A DNA stretch of 64,000 nucleotides from Phytophthora colocasiae (GCA_018806915.1 JAGKQI010000095.1:682001-746000), one strand, 5' to 3'; shown: positions 1-13,219, numbered from the stretch's first letter. Notes: a model not told the origin generated them from the sequence alone. Program-made: numbers and translations.

Positions 1-1383
1 AAAAGAGGTTAATATACCAGAGAAAGTCTGAAATCGGTGTCTAAATATCACAAATCCAGAACCGAGATACCTGACTTTCAGAGATAAACAACCAATATAC
101 AGAGTTCGAAAATATACAAATATATACAGCCGTTCTTATTCTTTCTAGGCCCTTGAACGGTGGGCTAACACTCCAGGTCAAGTAGGGACTTGCTACCAGA
201 CACCTGGTCTGTCTGGTATCCCTTTACGTTCGCGCACCACCCTCTAGTATAGAGGGAAAATATAACCACTACAATCGGCTATATATAACAGTCTACCTTG
301 CACTCTGAAAACGACTGTCTAGTTTCCAGAGCCTGTCCAAATGAGCAATATGAAATGGGCTACCGCTAGAGACAAAACAAACGACCCAACTAGGATATGG
401 AATAGGCGGGTCCTTTCAGGTCTTTACGTTACCTGATCTCCACCTAAGGGGATTGAATTTGGTGGAGATCACACGACGTACGTGATGACGCAGTGGCTTG
501 AATACCTCTCAAGCGGACTTGTGCAGTAGCAAGCAAATTGAACTCTGTTTATCGTTTATCTTCCTCATAACTATCATATATCTCTGGTAACTTTCTTCTT
601 CTTGTCATCTTTTGCGTCCGTTGAGCAGTCAGTCTTCATATGTCAGGTACACTTGGCTCTTGTATATATAAGATATCTTGACTTGATCTCAGTATGCAGT
701 CTGTGCAGCCGATCTCGATGGGTTGACAGGTAGAGACGTCATTACGGGGGATATGCAGGTCAGTAATCACTTGAATGCGTGACTTGAACTTGGGTTCACT
801 TGGTTTCAGTATGGTCTTGGATCTTTAGCGGTTTCAGAGTCTGGTATCCTGGTTTTCAGAGTCTGATATCACTTGGTTTTCAGAGTCTTAGTCACTCAGA
901 GTTAGCGATACCAGAGTTTCGAGTAAGAAACCAGAGTACGGAGCACTAATGCTTCAACGTACACGAAGATCTTGAGGGTTGCGCGGGTGCGCGGCGTCCG
1001 GCGCGCGATACTTGGTCTCTGCGGGTATATGTTGTGAATCCTTGAACCATCCATCGTCGCGCTGGACGGTAACGGGATGAGGTCTCTCAGAGATACGTTC
1101 TTCTGAGAGACTTTCCGCCAGAACTTAGGCACTCATCGTCGGGGAAAGTCCGGTGACCAGACAGAGTGTAGTTGACCTTCAGAGTTGTGCACACTCTGAA
1201 GTACACTTCTGGTCCTTTGGGCCCCTTTACAGTCAGGCGAAGGTTTATCCACAATCTTCCACAGATGTCGCACGGGTGCGGCCGCGTCCCAAAATCCCTT
1301 TCGCTCATAACCCATAGTATAACCAATCACATCGTAACGTAATATCCACCTGTCGCTCGAAAATCGGAAATAACATCATGTCA
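1..1383 (-). repeat. E1 3' LTR (type A), truncated by window start
   Basis: Aligns along its length with 43943-45301 and ends in CA at 1382-1383, next to the polypurine tract. It contains no gene. It holds a TATA-like TATATATA on the minus strand at 280-288 and repeated TTTTCAGAGTCTG-like motifs around 853-890. Short ORFs here recur in the other LTR copies only because the DNA is repeated. Confidence 0.93.
280..288 (-). promoter_or_regulatory. TATA-like box of LTR type A
   Basis: A TATATATA stretch on the element's sense strand sits just upstream of the conserved CCCTCT...AGAGGG inverted repeat, where type B LTRs also have TATATAA. The other E1 LTR lacks it through a 17-bp deletion near 44226. 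The assignment rests on position and composition only. Confidence 0.5.
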
Positions 1384-1395
1384 ACCGCCCCTCCT
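1384..1395 (-). other. E1 polypurine tract
   Basis: On the minus strand AGGAGGGGCGGT directly abuts the 3' LTR start (TGACA). The same tract abuts the E2 and E5 3' LTRs. This is the expected plus-strand primer for reverse transcription. Confidence 0.85.
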
Positions 1396-1438
1396 GGTCA
1401 CGATCCATCAGTGCGGAACTTTCTCCAAGCTGTGTATC

Positions 1439-4400
1439 ATGGCCAGGCCTATCAAACATTCTGATAGACGGTTTTCAGAGCGTAGTGTAGCTGCAACTCT
1501 TTGCCAGTTGCCCGGTTTTCAGAGTCTCTGGTGCCCCGTCGCACAGTCTGATTCTCTCAGACTCAGAAACTTGAATTTGATTCGCCCAACGGGCGATCAT
1601 TTTCCAGTCTCCATCCTTTCGCTCATGACTGAGGAAACGAACACTTCCCTGAGCTCGAACGCCTCAGCGAGTGGGGTGGCAGGCGACGCCACAGGCACCT
1701 GTCCTGCTTCGGCAACTGCCAGTGTAGTGCAGGGTGGAGATGTTGGTTCAGCCACATCGCCAGGCGGCAGCTCTAGCGCCCCAGCCCGTGCGTCCGAGCC
1801 TAAGCATTCACAAGTCGATGATCTGGGTGAGAATCCTCCCGGTGGCACTATTGACTCGGTTGGCTCCGGTGATCTTTCGCCAACGGCTGTTTCACATGGA
1901 GGTTCCAGTTCTGAATTCTCTGAGGGAGCTCCTGGCGTTTTCAGACCGCGAGCTTTCGGCGCCCCACGGCTCTTGTCCACGGAAGAGGTCGATCGGCTGT
2001 TTCGTCAGGGTCTGGTGACGTCCACAGGAGACCAAGTCACAGCGTTGGGGGACTCTGATGTTCCCCAGAATTATATTGCTCCCATCGTCAAACCAGAGGG
2101 ACGTGCCTTTCTGGTGAGTACTCCTGCACGGGCTGAAGACTTCAGAAGAGGGCGTCACATAGCGAACGCGTATGGTGGCCCCTGTGTACTCGTGGGTTAC
2201 GAGACACTCACTGACGAAGACCTCCGAGAGCTGGAGCGGGTGATCCCAAGCTTCGAACCTGACGAAGTCGTGTCTCCGTGTGCTCAGACTCCAGACGTGC
2301 GTACTCTGGATGCTCTGACGCCGTCTGTGGAGGTTCGCCGTGAACTGGGATCTCTGGTTTCTCACGTCTCCCCCACTCGACTTGCCGAGAAAGTTTTTCG
2401 GACAGCTGGATGCTTGAAGCTCATGGCCGCTGCTCATCGCCGCCTTCGGGAACGCGTCGGTTCTCAGAACGGCGTCGCCTTGATAGATGCTGCAGCAGCC
2501 CGCTCCGAGTGTGAGGAGATCAAGCGCGAGTGGGTACTACACTGTCAATACTGGAAGCACGAGCTTAAGTGTGCCCAGCAAGACGCCGGTGTGGTAAAAG
2601 AACGCATGGCTTCGGAGACTCAGGACCTCAAGGCTCATTACCAGGACCAAGTGGAAGCTCTGAAGTCGGACAAGGCAACTCTAAAGTCCCAAGTTGCCGA
2701 CCTTCAGGCGCAGGTCTCGATCCTGAAGTCGCGTCCTGAAGTCAAGCCCACGGATCCATGGGGATTCTCAGAGTTCTTACAAGAGAACTCTGAAATCTCT
2801 GGTAATTGGGATCGGCTTCATGACCTTCTGGTGTCGTATCAAGAGGACACCATCGTCCCTGATAACTGGACGACTGTCATCAGTGTGACAGCCTTGGATG
2901 CGCGGAAGAAACCCGTTCCTGATTTCAAGAAACGGCTCTCTGAAGAGCGAGCTCGTCAGGCTGCTGAGAAGGCTGCGACAACCACCAGAGTTCTGGATCT
3001 CACTCGTCCAAGTGCTGAAGCCTCAGAGTCCAAGAGCGAGAGTCCACGGTCTCTGTCATACCCACCGAAGCCCCAGATTCTAAAATCATCTCCTAACCCG
3101 CCGTTCAAGTGGGACCTCAAGAATTTGCAGCGTCGTCCTTCCGGACACAAGCCCGTCGAAGACTCGGTGCTTTCGGCGAATGCAGGTTCCAAGGTGGCAA
3201 AGTCTGAAGTGCACAAGAGGCTCCCTGGTGATGTGGTCTGGAAAGAAGTCCGCCCTGACCTCCGCCAAGCTCTGCTGTCTGGGATCAAGTACGATAAGGC
3301 CATGGAGTGGTTAGCGTCGGACAAAGAAGCTCACAGCCTCTTCAGCAGTCCGGTTCTCGTCCAGATGTTGGTGAGTCTGGTGTTTTCTCGTCGTCTGGAT
3401 TCCACTCCTTGGGCTAAGTATGTCCCTGAGGATGGCTGACGAAGTGGTGGATCGCCATATCTCGGCTGGTACCGAGCCTGCGGCCTGGGGTGACCTGGAT
3501 GGTCACGTGAATTACCCGGAGAGTGATGTTGAGTCCACTGCCGACGACCCCAAGGACGACCCTGATTATAAAGATTCTGGTGCGGTCCAGTCTGGAGACG
3601 AAGATGACGACGGGAGCTCAGATGACGGTGCGTCTGACGACAGCGATTCCGAGAGCGACAAGTCTGAAGACAAGAAGTCTCAAGACAAGAAGTCTCAAGA
3701 CAAGAAGTCTGGTAGCAAGAACTCTGGGGACAAGAAGTCCGGGAGCAAGAAGTCTGGAGACAAGAAGTCTGATGACCACCCGCGTCCTGGTTCCAAGCGT
3801 CCCCGGGACTCTGATGACGACTCGGACTCTGATGATGGACCTATCATCCCCACCAAGAAGGCCAAGAGAAGTATCGCATCCGTAAAGGCCCATACCAGTC
3901 CCAAGTCTCGCCCGAAATCCACCAGTGGAAGTGGATCAAAGTTCAGGAAAAGCGCGGAGTCTGGTATCCAAGCCCTACAATTCCCTGACGTTCAAGGAGC
4001 TCCAGGTGGTGGAAACACCAGACAGTGAGGCATCCTCCTGGTTGTACTATGGCATCAGAGTACAGCGAGTGATCTCCACTAGGACCACCACTGGCCAGAC
4101 ATTGGGTTTCCCAGACTACGAGGTACACAAGCACTCATGTGCCATCCTCAAGAAGCGCTGGGACTCTGAGCGGTACTGTGCGGTCATCCGCAAGAAGCGC
4201 GCCCCTTGGGAAGTCATGTTCGACAACCGATTCTCAGAGTTTTACTTCCACAAGCAGGACGAACTGGGACCCATGGTGTTGGCTGACGTGGAAGACATCG
4301 TGCGCAGCATGAAGAAGCACGCTCAAGACTTCTGGGAGCGAACGCATTGGGTGACCATGGACGTCGAAGCTGACGATAAGTCTGTGGAGCTTCACAAGTA

Positions 4401-4752
4401 TCGGGCCATGCGTCGAGGGGCTATGATCCGTCAACACAATGCTCTCATCCGAAAGGTCTTGAAGCACAAGGACTTCCCAGAGTCGATACTCTCAGAGCCC
4501 GGCATCTGGGTGGTTCCTGACAAGTCCTGTCCCTGGATCTGGCAAGATCCCAGAGTCGCGGAGCTCGGTGGTCCCAAGTGTCTGAGTCTGGAGACGCAAC
4601 TGGGTGACTTGGATGCTGTTGAGCCTGCTCGGATGCAATGGGCCACGGTGAACGTGGACGAAGAGTGGCTCCAGTACGTCCCTGCTGAAATCAAGAAGGA
4701 CTTGCTGACGCCTACGGAGCGCTCTGAAAACCCGATCTCCCGTCGCTATTGA
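1439..4752 (+). pseudogene. E1 aORF: antisense accessory protein, unknown function, frameshifted
   Basis: This ORF runs opposite to gag-pol, starting 56 bp from the 3' LTR at ATG 1439 (protein begins MARPIKH). About 1100 codons lie in three frames: 1439-3439, about 3420-4028 and about 3925-4752, with indels near 3425 and 3955. In order it shows a Ser/Gly/Ala-rich N terminus, a conserved block around 2080-2420, a coiled coil around 2500-2740 and a conserved block around 3230-3420. An acidic Ser/Asp stretch follows, with KKSQD/KKSG repeats (3660-3780) and a basic PTKKAKR (about 3850). The C-terminal domain has SWLYYGI, GFPDYE, WERTHWV, LKHKDFP and CPWIWQDPR. Many residues match the E2 and E5 copies although the DNA has diverged, which suggests past selection. 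I recognise no known family; a nuclear or nucleic-acid role is only a guess. Confidence 0.75.
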
Positions 4753-5134
4753 AACTCAGATGTCTGTCACGGCACCCACGGGAAAACTGCAGCCTGAGAA
4801 GCCAACTAGTTGTCTGCATTCGTGACGTAAACCCGGCCTCAGCGTAGTCTCCTATCCCTTAACTTTTCAATATCACTTCACGTAATCAAATTTCTTCTCA
4901 TCATCTCATTGTTCATAACCTCGTATCCTTCAGCACTTAATTCTCCACAAACTCACTTCCATATTCACATTCACACAGTCGTTTTATATAAGCAGTAACA
5001 TGGTCGATCACATACCCAAGCACACGAATTTCAGAAATAGGCCTCTGAAAAACATGCACTCAGACTACTATTCTCTGAAAGTCAGAGTCTGAAATCCTTC
5101 AGATATCAGACTTCCAGATGTGTTCTCAGAGTCA
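4753..5134. other. E1 convergent spacer between aORF and pol stops
   Basis: About 380 bp, AT-rich, with no ORF of note. Both transcripts must end here or overlap. The part next to pol (5035-5125) is dense in CAGAGTCTG and TCTGAAA motifs typical of E1. The equivalent E2 and E5 spacers have nearly the same length (376 and 384 bp). Confidence 0.7.
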
Positions 5135-8100
5135 TTAGACTCTGGGGTGATCGTCTCCAGCCTGCATCGCCTGAAAACGAGCTCGTGCTCGTGCACTCTG
5201 GTTGAATTCATAAAGCAGTGCTCCACAGTTCAACTTCGATAATGGTAACCACTCAGTTTCATCGTAACCTTTCCACTTAATCAGATATTCGCGCAGGCGT
5301 TTGGACGTCCTGGTACGCTTGTTCCAGCGGGTATCCAGAATCTTCTCCACTTCATACTCGTCGTTTTCAGTATCAGGTTCCCAACTATCTTCTGGTAACA
5401 GGGCGGCGTCAAAGTCATCATCTTCTGGGATCTGAAGCTCTGCTGTTGGTCGTCTGGGAAACAGGGCTCTGGGCTTCAGGCGGCTCACGTGCACCCAGGG
5501 GTTTATGCGATAGCCGGTATCTTCAACCTTGAGTCGCACTCTGAAATCGTCCAGCATCTCCTCGATCCTGAAGGGTCCATGCCACATGTGCGCCAGTTTC
5601 CTGCTCAATCCCGTTTGTACCTTAGGGATGTAGAGCCATACGGCGTTGCCTATAGCGAAACCTGACTTCAGACGCTCTGATAACTCATTCCACTTTCTGG
5701 TCTGTTCTTCAGACCGATCATGTTTTGCCTTCTTCTGGAGATCTTCGGCACATGCCAGAGCATAACTATAGTCTCGTTGCATCTTCCTTCTCCACTCGTA
5801 AGCAGTCCGCTCCTGAGTCGTCGACGGCTTGGGTCCCAGCATGGCGGACACCGTCCCGTGAGCATCCCAACCATGTACCAGGTAGAAAGGAGTTTCTAGA
5901 CGGGTGGCATCGAATGACGTATTCAGGGCGAACATTAGACGTTCAGCATGATCGTCCCAATCACTCTGATCAGCCTCAGAGATATATGCCTTAATCGCGC
6001 GCACCACAGTCTGTACTGATCGCTCCTGCTGACCGTTGGCTTGAGGCCGGTATCCTAGAGTAGCTCGTTGTCTGCTACCCAAAAGCTCCCTGAAACACTT
6101 GAACACCTCACTCATGAAACGAGGATCTTGATCATGACGAATCAGAGAGCTAGCTCCAAAGTTTCTGAAAACGCGTTCCTCATACGCCTCTGCTACATCC
6201 TGAGCAGTGGTGACACTCATTGGCTTGCACATCACGTATCCTGAAAACATATCCTGGAACAGGAAGCGAAATGTGTTTCCACGTGCTGATTTCGGCATGT
6301 GGGTCACAAAATCCATAGACACCACTTCAAACGGCCGGCTGGGCTCAATATTTCCAGGGGACGGTCCAGGATTTGGGGGTCGCCCCTTGCCACTGGCACA
6401 GTCCACACATTCCTTCACAAATCTCTCCACATCGGCATACATACCCAGCCAGTAAAACTCCGAACTCAGCTTCTCAAAGGTTCTCCTAATTCCCTGATGT
6501 CCACCTTGGTAATCTTCATGAGCATAGTGCAACAAGTCTGGATACAAGTCTCTGGGAACCACCAGTCTGAGTTCGTCAACATTGTCCCGGGGCCGCTCTC
6601 GAGTAGCGCGACTCAGACGATAAAGTACATCTCTAGAATCCAGAACGAAGTCCTTAGCAACTCTGGCTTCCTGACTCGGGTCGTGGTAAATCTCCCACAT
6701 CGCCCTTCAGAAACTTAATGAGCTCAACCAAGTACGGGTCCTGGCTCTGATGCGCCTTAATCCGTCGCCAGCGTTCTGCCTGGAACTCCAAAGGCCCCAA
6801 AGGTTCTCGTTCGTCATCGTCCTCAGGCGGATTAGCATCAAGCGGAGCTTGGGCACGGGTTACGGCAACCAATATTCTAACCGATCGAGGCAGGGGTGCG
6901 GATTCCGGACCAGAAGCATCCTCAGATTCTGGTGACGCATTATGATTTTCAGAGTCTGGTATCTTTGACTCTTGAACTTCCATGTTCGGGACTGAGCGAG
7001 GCTTCATCAGTTTCTCATGAACTTTGGATACCAGTTGCAGGTGCATAAGTTCATCCTCATCTTGTACTTGCCAAGCTTCCCCAAGGGTCAAAGTCTTCGA
7101 GGTCAGGTAATCCGCCGCTTGGTTGAACTCGCGCTTCACATGCACCAACTTCAGAGTCTGAAACTTGGTTTTCAGAGACTCAAATTCGGCCAACCTCCGT
7201 TGCAAGTTAGGCTGATTGCAGTTGCGTGAGTCTCCCACAACCACCAGCTCCTGTATTTCGTGCTCGAGCGCCATCTTCAGACCATAATTCAGGCCACAGT
7301 ACTCTGAATCGTTCACCGTGACATCCGTCAGGGGAAATCCTCGGGCGTCCAGAACACTCCACCCCGGGAGTTCCCAGAGTATACACCCACAGCTTCCTAG
7401 ACGAGTAGATGTCTTTGCGGCACCGTCGAAACTCAGAACATAACCCTGATAATCTGCTTCCAACATTTCCACACTGATAGGAACTGGCGGCTTGACTCGC
7501 CCCTTGACTGGAATCAGATTTTCAGAGACTTCGTCCAGATGCTCCCTAGGAGTTGTGCCTGCGCCGAGTATAGCTGGGAGTCCGTCTACATCACGCTGAA
7601 TCCGGCGAATCTCCAAGTTCCACTGCGACAACTTCAGACCCCACTTGACGTTTCTGCCGTCGGTGGAATTCGATGTTAGCAGCCATTTCAAAACAGAGTA
7701 GTATAGACCACAATCACCGGACTTGACTCCACCAGAGCTCTGAAGTTTTCCAAAACTCTGAGGATCGCAATCACCTCCTTCTCAGCGATATGATACCTGA
7801 GTTCGACGTCATTCAGGACACGACCTGTGAACCGGACCGGGTGTATTATTCCCTCATATTCTTGTCCCAAAACTGCCGAAGCAGCCCAAGGGTTCGCATG
7901 CGGAATGACAACAAACGGTCTGGTTCGGTCTGGATGTCTGAGTAGTGGAGTAGAGACTATCTTGCGTTTCAGAATCTCGAATGCCTCTTTCGCACGAGTC
8001 AGGTCTCGTCCAGCACGAATCTGCTCGTCTGTCAGCTCATAGAGAGTAGCAGCGTTCACCGGTAAATCCTCAATAAACTTGTTGTAATAATTGAGGCTTC

Positions 8101-10799
8101 CCATGAAACTCTGAACTCCCTTCAACGTAGACGGAAATGGCAGTTCTTCAACTCCTTTGACGATCTTGGGTGTTGCCCTCAGACCCTCGGCACTGATTTC
8201 GTGGGATAGGTACGGTATCGACAACTTCCCGAACTCGCTCTTGGGCAAACTCACAGAAATGTTCCAATAGCGAAGCCTGAAAAGAAGGGCGTTCAAGTCG
8301 TCACATAGTTGGTCCCAAGTCGGTGCTCCATGTGCGATGTCGTCGATGTATGAACTCCTCCCCAGGACTGGGCCCATGCATGTGGGGACGGGAATATTCC
8401 TCTGAAAGACGGTCATCGTACTTGTGAGTGCTGGCATCTCTGAAATCGGAGTATGGATCTCAGAGTCTGAAAGGTGTTTTTCAGAGTTCTGAGGCTGGAT
8501 TTGCAGAAATTCCAGAACCTCCGCATCAACTTCAGCTTCTTCTTCCGGTGACAGTCTCACAAATCCCCACAGGCAATTATCCAACATAGCCTGATACACA
8601 AGAGGGGCGTTCTTCAGACCAAACGGCATCCTTACCCACTGAAAATGCCCAAACGGGCAAATGAAAGCTGATATCAGTCGTGCACGCTCCGTCATCCTGA
8701 TCGCCCAGAAACCGCTAGACATATCCAGGCTCATGAACCACATAGCGGCCTCAAAACCGATTAGGAGGTCGTCAATAAGAGGCAGGGGGTAGCGCGACAG
8801 TTGAATAAAGCCATTTACAATGCGATAGTCGATGCACATTCGTATGTCAACACCATTCTTCTTGAGGACGATCACAATAGGAGATGCCCACGGGGAGTTG
8901 GAGTACTCGATCAACCCTGTTTCCAGAAGTTTCTTGAGAAGCTCGTACACCTTCAGCATGAGATGGGGAGCGACGGATCTCGGACGCTGAGCTACCGGCT
9001 TGGCATCTCCCACATCCAGATCACAGACCACGCCCCTTGCTGGTGCGGGCGCCGCATTACCGTCTCCCAGGAATATTTTCCTGTGGCGTTTCAGAATATC
9101 ACGCAGTCTCTTCTCCATTTCTGGGGTCGTCTTTCCCGGTTCTCCAACATCGGCGCTATCAATATCACACTCAACTCTTCCAGCTCTGGTAGCATGACCA
9201 ATTGATCGCGTAATTGGGCGAGGAGTTCCGTGCCTTCTCGCATATACACACCTGGCTCCAGGTCTAATTCTTCGCTCGAAACGTTCATACACCGCTCGTA
9301 TTCCACTCGTAACTTTTTCATCGGCGTTCCAGGCATCCCCTGAATGGGGATATCCCAAGATTCATCCATTAAGTCGAAATCATCCGCGGGTAACTCAGGA
9401 GTCTGAGGGTCACCTAAGAGACACTCAGGCTTTGAGTCAAGGACGTCGTCGTCGATAGCAACGGAGGTGTCACCAGGGTCTGTATGCGAGGTATTTTCAG
9501 AGAATGTTTCCAATTCTCTGGTATCTGTACTGATGTCCGCACTTCCCGTTGATTCACCGTGACAACTATCCTCCGTCTGGGTGAACGAATCCAGGGCGAA
9601 GCGCACTCGCTTCACGGTCGGTGGTGAATCTGGTTTCACGAACTGCACTCGAGCGTTATCAAACCTTGGACGTTGCAGTATTTCAGTCGGCCATGGGTAG
9701 TCTGGGCGATCTACACACGGGGGTTGCGGCATCAGAGCCTCCAACTCCGCCTCTCTCCTCATACGTTTCTTAGTCTCTGGTGACGGGGTGCTTTCCAGAA
9801 TCAGAACTTCCCAGTCACGATAAGCAGCGGAACCTGGACGCACGAAACGTCCATGCCTTGGGAAGAAACCATATTCCACGATCCTCGCAACATCGGAGAG
9901 TTCATTGACCCACGTGTTCTTATCAGAGATATTTACCACGCGAACGGCCACAGGCCAAGATCGAGCCGCATAGATCAGCTGGGTAACCCAGCGATCACCG
10001 CGTCCGGCCCACACGACTTCCCTCTCGGGGTTCGTTGGGCCATAGTCAATTCGGACAATAAACTCCTCACCCGGACTCAGAAGGACAGCCTCGCTTGGTC
10101 TAACCGACCTGTTACGACCAATGTGATCACCAGGTTCCCAATTACACATCATCACCACTACCTCGTCTGGTAACGACACCAGACCTTCACGAGCGCTAAT
10201 TCTCACTCCAGCAGCAAACATAAAACCCATTCCCAGAAGCACGTCAATTCCTTCACAATATTCGCGACCCAAACATCCACAATATATACCACTCTTGGCC
10301 CAAGTGTCAATTTGATCTCAGCGCTGGCACCAATATATGTTGGAACACCACCCATTTCTGACACCTTGGTCTGCTTGTGCGACTTAAGTCTGAGTCCGAG
10401 CTTACGCACAAAGTCGTAACTCAGAATGTTTATGGTCGCACCAGTATCCAAGAGAATCTTGGTCCGATGGTCATTCACAGCACCATACACCATCACCACA
10501 TCCCTCTTTGACCGATCAGGGTAGTTGTCCTCCCACCAGCCATAACACTCGCCATCCTTCAACATGAACGACACTGTGTCGTCTGGTGTCTGGTCGGTGT
10601 TTTCGGCGATCTCAGGTAACTCGTTCCCTGAGTTTCCAGAAGGTATGGTCGATTCTTGGGCAAAAGTAGTCATGCATTGTTGAATGTTATCTTGAGTCTT
10701 TCTCAGCTCTGGTCCTACACACACTAGAACACACAACTCTGGGGTAACGCCATGCCCGGCGCGTTTCGGATCCCCATCCGACGGGCATATTAGTTTAAC
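5135..10799 (-). pseudogene. pol: E1 pro-pol polyprotein (PR, RT, two RNase H domains, IN, chromodomain), frameshifted
   Basis: Read from the frameshift heptamer at 10799 down to the stop at 5135. Protease has LLDTGATINIL (about 10435). RT has a YIDD active site (8339-8350) preceded by an unusual insertion. A degenerate retroviral RNase H follows, then a second RNase H with FDG (about 7427), SEY and GDSR. This copy has lost about 10 residues just after GDSR. Integrase shows an HH-CC zinc region (CVDC) and the D, D, E residues in SMDFV, HDQDPRF and GQQERS. The chromodomain (about 5240-5380) reads YEVEKILDTRW to KWKGYDETEWLPLS. Frames break near 10230, 9170, 7700 and 6680, so this copy could not make a full polyprotein as assembled. 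Confidence 0.88.
10755..10799 (-). promoter_or_regulatory. Predicted -1 frameshift signal at E1 gag/pro junction
   Basis: The heptamer GTTAAAC (10793-10799, minus strand) ends two codons before gag's stop and is followed directly by TAA. A few bases on come stem GCCCG with inner hairpin TCGGAT-GGGG-ATCCGA and closing CGGGC. The -1 frame is open through it into protease and keeps the peptide PSDGDPKRAG seen in E2 and E5. Confidence 0.65.
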
Positions 10800-11302
10800 G
10801 GCTTCCCAGAGTCTGCCTCATCACCCAGGAGTTTCTCCCGTAGGTGGTTCGGCATGTCCTTGAGTGCGCCTTGTCGAGCGAGTTGCTTGAGTGCTTCCAG
10901 AGTTCCAGGGTGCACTCTTCCACATACTTCACAGGGTGGCATCCGACACATTCGACTCGGGTGTCCCTTCTCCTGACATCGGTCACACGTGACGTCTCTC
11001 CAGCAATCTTCCTCTGAGTGTCCTGAGCGTTGACATTTTTCACAGAACTTGTTCCAGTAGCCACTATTCTCATTACGCCTCTGGTGGAATCCTTGACCTG
11101 ACGATCCAGACGGGGAGTGGAGCGGCGGACGCCATCCCATGTTATCCAGCCCTCGATTTACCTCATTCGTCAGAGTCTGCGTCCAATCTGCACTTGGTGG
11201 AGTCTTTGAATTGTTCGAAGATGCCTGCACAGTACTTTCATCACGGGTAGACTCTGAAGTCGCACTTGGAGTTCTGGAATCACCCGTCTTATCTCTGGTA
11301 TC
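10790..11302 (-). pseudogene. gag: E1 gag C-terminal exon-like remnant (zinc knuckles), cut off by E2
   Basis: This is the 3' end of E1 gag, separated from its 5' part (39842-43547) by the E2 insertion. Removing E2 and one TATC copy restores an uninterrupted frame across the junction (residues SNQ, D, TRDK). It carries two CCHC knuckles, C-x2-C-x4-H-x4-C, as CEKCQRSGHSEEDC and CDRCQEKGHPSRMC. A third Cys-rich motif, CEVCGRVH, has lost its last Cys relative to E2. It ends LN-stop at the frameshift heptamer. Confidence 0.88.
11299..11302. repeat. E2 target-site duplication, left copy (TATC)
   Basis: TATC here and at 39842-39845 flank the TG...CA termini of E2. Both lie in E1 gag, and one copy restores the gag frame. 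Confidence 0.85.
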
Positions 11303-13164
11303 TGTCGCGAAGTCGGTGCAACTTTTACCGCGGTGCAGGGGCGTACAGCGAACCTGGAAGTGTGACTACCGGTAGTGATACCAGAGTCGCACAGCAAGGT
11401 GGGCGTGTGTTACCTTGTGCTGTCCTCGTAGGTTCGTTGTCTTGGTAATGAGACCCTCGCCGGGGTCGTGAGAGTTTGTGTGAGAGTGAGGGTTCCTTGC
11501 GTAGACCGTCGGATGTCCTTCTGGTCCTCACAGGAGCGCTTGAGAGTCGAACGTTTTCCGGTGAACACTTGTGTACACCAGAGATTTCTGAAGGCAAAAG
11601 AGAAATTAATACAATGGGAAGTCCTGTCACTAGACTTCCGAGATAACCGCAATATAGAGTTCCGATATACAAATATGTAGCTGCTCTTATTCTTTCCTGG
11701 CCCTTGAGCAGTGGGCTAGTTCTCCCAGGTCAACTAGGAAATGTTCACCAGACACCTGGTCTGTCTGGTATTCCCGTAACTTTCGCGCACCACCCTCTAA
11801 TGTATAGAGGGAAAATAAACCAATACACTATCAGTTATATAACAGTCTACCGAGCGTCTTGAGAGCGACTGTCTAGCTCCCAAAACCTGTCCAAACGTAC
11901 AATATGAAATGGGCTACCGTTAGAGACAAGACAAACGACCCAACTAGTAAATGGAATAGGTGGGTCCTCTCAGGTCTCTACGTTACGCTGATCTCCACCT
12001 AAAGGGGCTTGATAGGTGAGAGATCACACGACTCAAAGCTTTGTCGTTTTGGCCTAATACTTACAAGAAGCAGCAGGCAGATAGACTTGTTCGTGACAAG
12101 ATAAATTGAACTCTGGTTACATATCTCGTATCTCTCTGTCTTCTATCTTCCATATTCTCATATACACTTGGTCTCAGTATAACTCAGGAATCTTCACTTG
12201 GGCTCACTATGGTAGTCGGTACAGCGGATCTTGTCGAGTCGACACTTAATGATGTCATTACAGGGATGAGTGGGTTGCATTTCACTTGATTGCGTGAGGT
12301 CGTGTTGGGTACACTTGGTTTCAGTATGGGGTGGACTTCAGATTGTCAGAGTCTGGTATCCTGTTCATCAGGGTCTGGAATCATGTGCGTCGGAGACATG
12401 TTCATCGGAACCATGTACTCCGGAATCATGTACATCAGAGTTGTAATACCAGAGTCGTGACACTTGGGTCTGTTCATCGGAGTCTTGTACGTCGGAGTCT
12501 GTTCATCGGAAACTGGTAAATGTCTGGAATATTGCTTGTATAGGCCGGACACATCAGACTTGTTTACCAGAATCATGTTCGTCAGACTCATGTACGTCGG
12601 ACTTCATGTACGTCGGACTCATGTACGTCAGACTTCATGGTGTGATATCAGAGTTTCCATGCGTGATACCAGAAATCCATGAGTGTTTTTAGGGTGCGGA
12701 GCACGTATGCTACAACGCACGAAGCCCAGTTGGGATATGCGCGGGGTGCGCTACGTCCGGTGCGCGATACTTAGTATCTTGTGGGTATAACATGTATTCC
12801 TTGAACCATCATCGTCACACAGGACGGCAACGGGATGAGGTCTCTCAGAGATACCTTCTTCTGAGAGACTTTCTGCCAACCTTTAGGCACTCATCGTCGG
12901 GGAAAGTCCGGCGATCAGACTGAGTGTTGTTGTCTCTCGGAGTTTGTGCACTTTTCCGAGGAACACTTCTGATCTCTTGGGCCCCTTTGCAGTACAGGTG
13001 AAGGTTAATATATATATAGCAGTTTTCTTCCACAGATCCATCATTGTCGCACGGGACATAACCTCGTCCCACATCTCCCTTTCTCCCACAATCCAGTGTA
13101 TATCCAATCACATCACAGCGTAACGTCCATATCCACTCGAAAAATCGTAATTAGCAACGTGTCA
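11303..13164 (-). repeat. E2 3' LTR (type B)
   Basis: 1862 bp, starting TGTCGCGAAG and ending GTGTCA on the plus strand. Matches 35128-35501 plus 38340-39841 and, inverted, 46530-47636 and 61357-63214. It contains a degenerate array of CATGTACGTCGGACT-like units (about 12355-12640) and no gene. The first and last tens of bases resemble LTR type A. Confidence 0.93.
12574..12635 (-). repeat. 15-16-bp tandem array in LTR type B, four units
   Basis: Units of the form CATGTACGTCGGACT(T) repeat head to tail. The other E2 LTR (39238-39314) and the E5 3' LTR (61874-61950) carry five units, so copy number changes between LTRs of a single element. The array lies in presumed U3. Confidence 0.85.
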
Positions 13165-13176
13165 ACCGCCCCTCCT
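13165..13176 (-). other. E2 polypurine tract
   Basis: Minus-strand AGGAGGGGCGGT directly next to the 3' LTR, identical to the tracts of E1 and E5. Confidence 0.85.
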
Positions 13177-13219
13177 GGTCATAATTCGTCAGTGCGGAAC
13201 TTTCTCCAAACTGAGCATC

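Noticed and set aside
902..1330. Short minus-strand ORFs that recur at 12845-13111, 39524-39784, 44820-45244 and 61414-61758
   Set aside because: They lie inside LTRs and recur because the LTRs are copies; frames differ between copies and no domain is visible.
12355..12640. CRISPR-like spaced repeats
   Set aside because: Units are contiguous, degenerate and without unique spacers, and they sit in an LTR; this is a tandem array.
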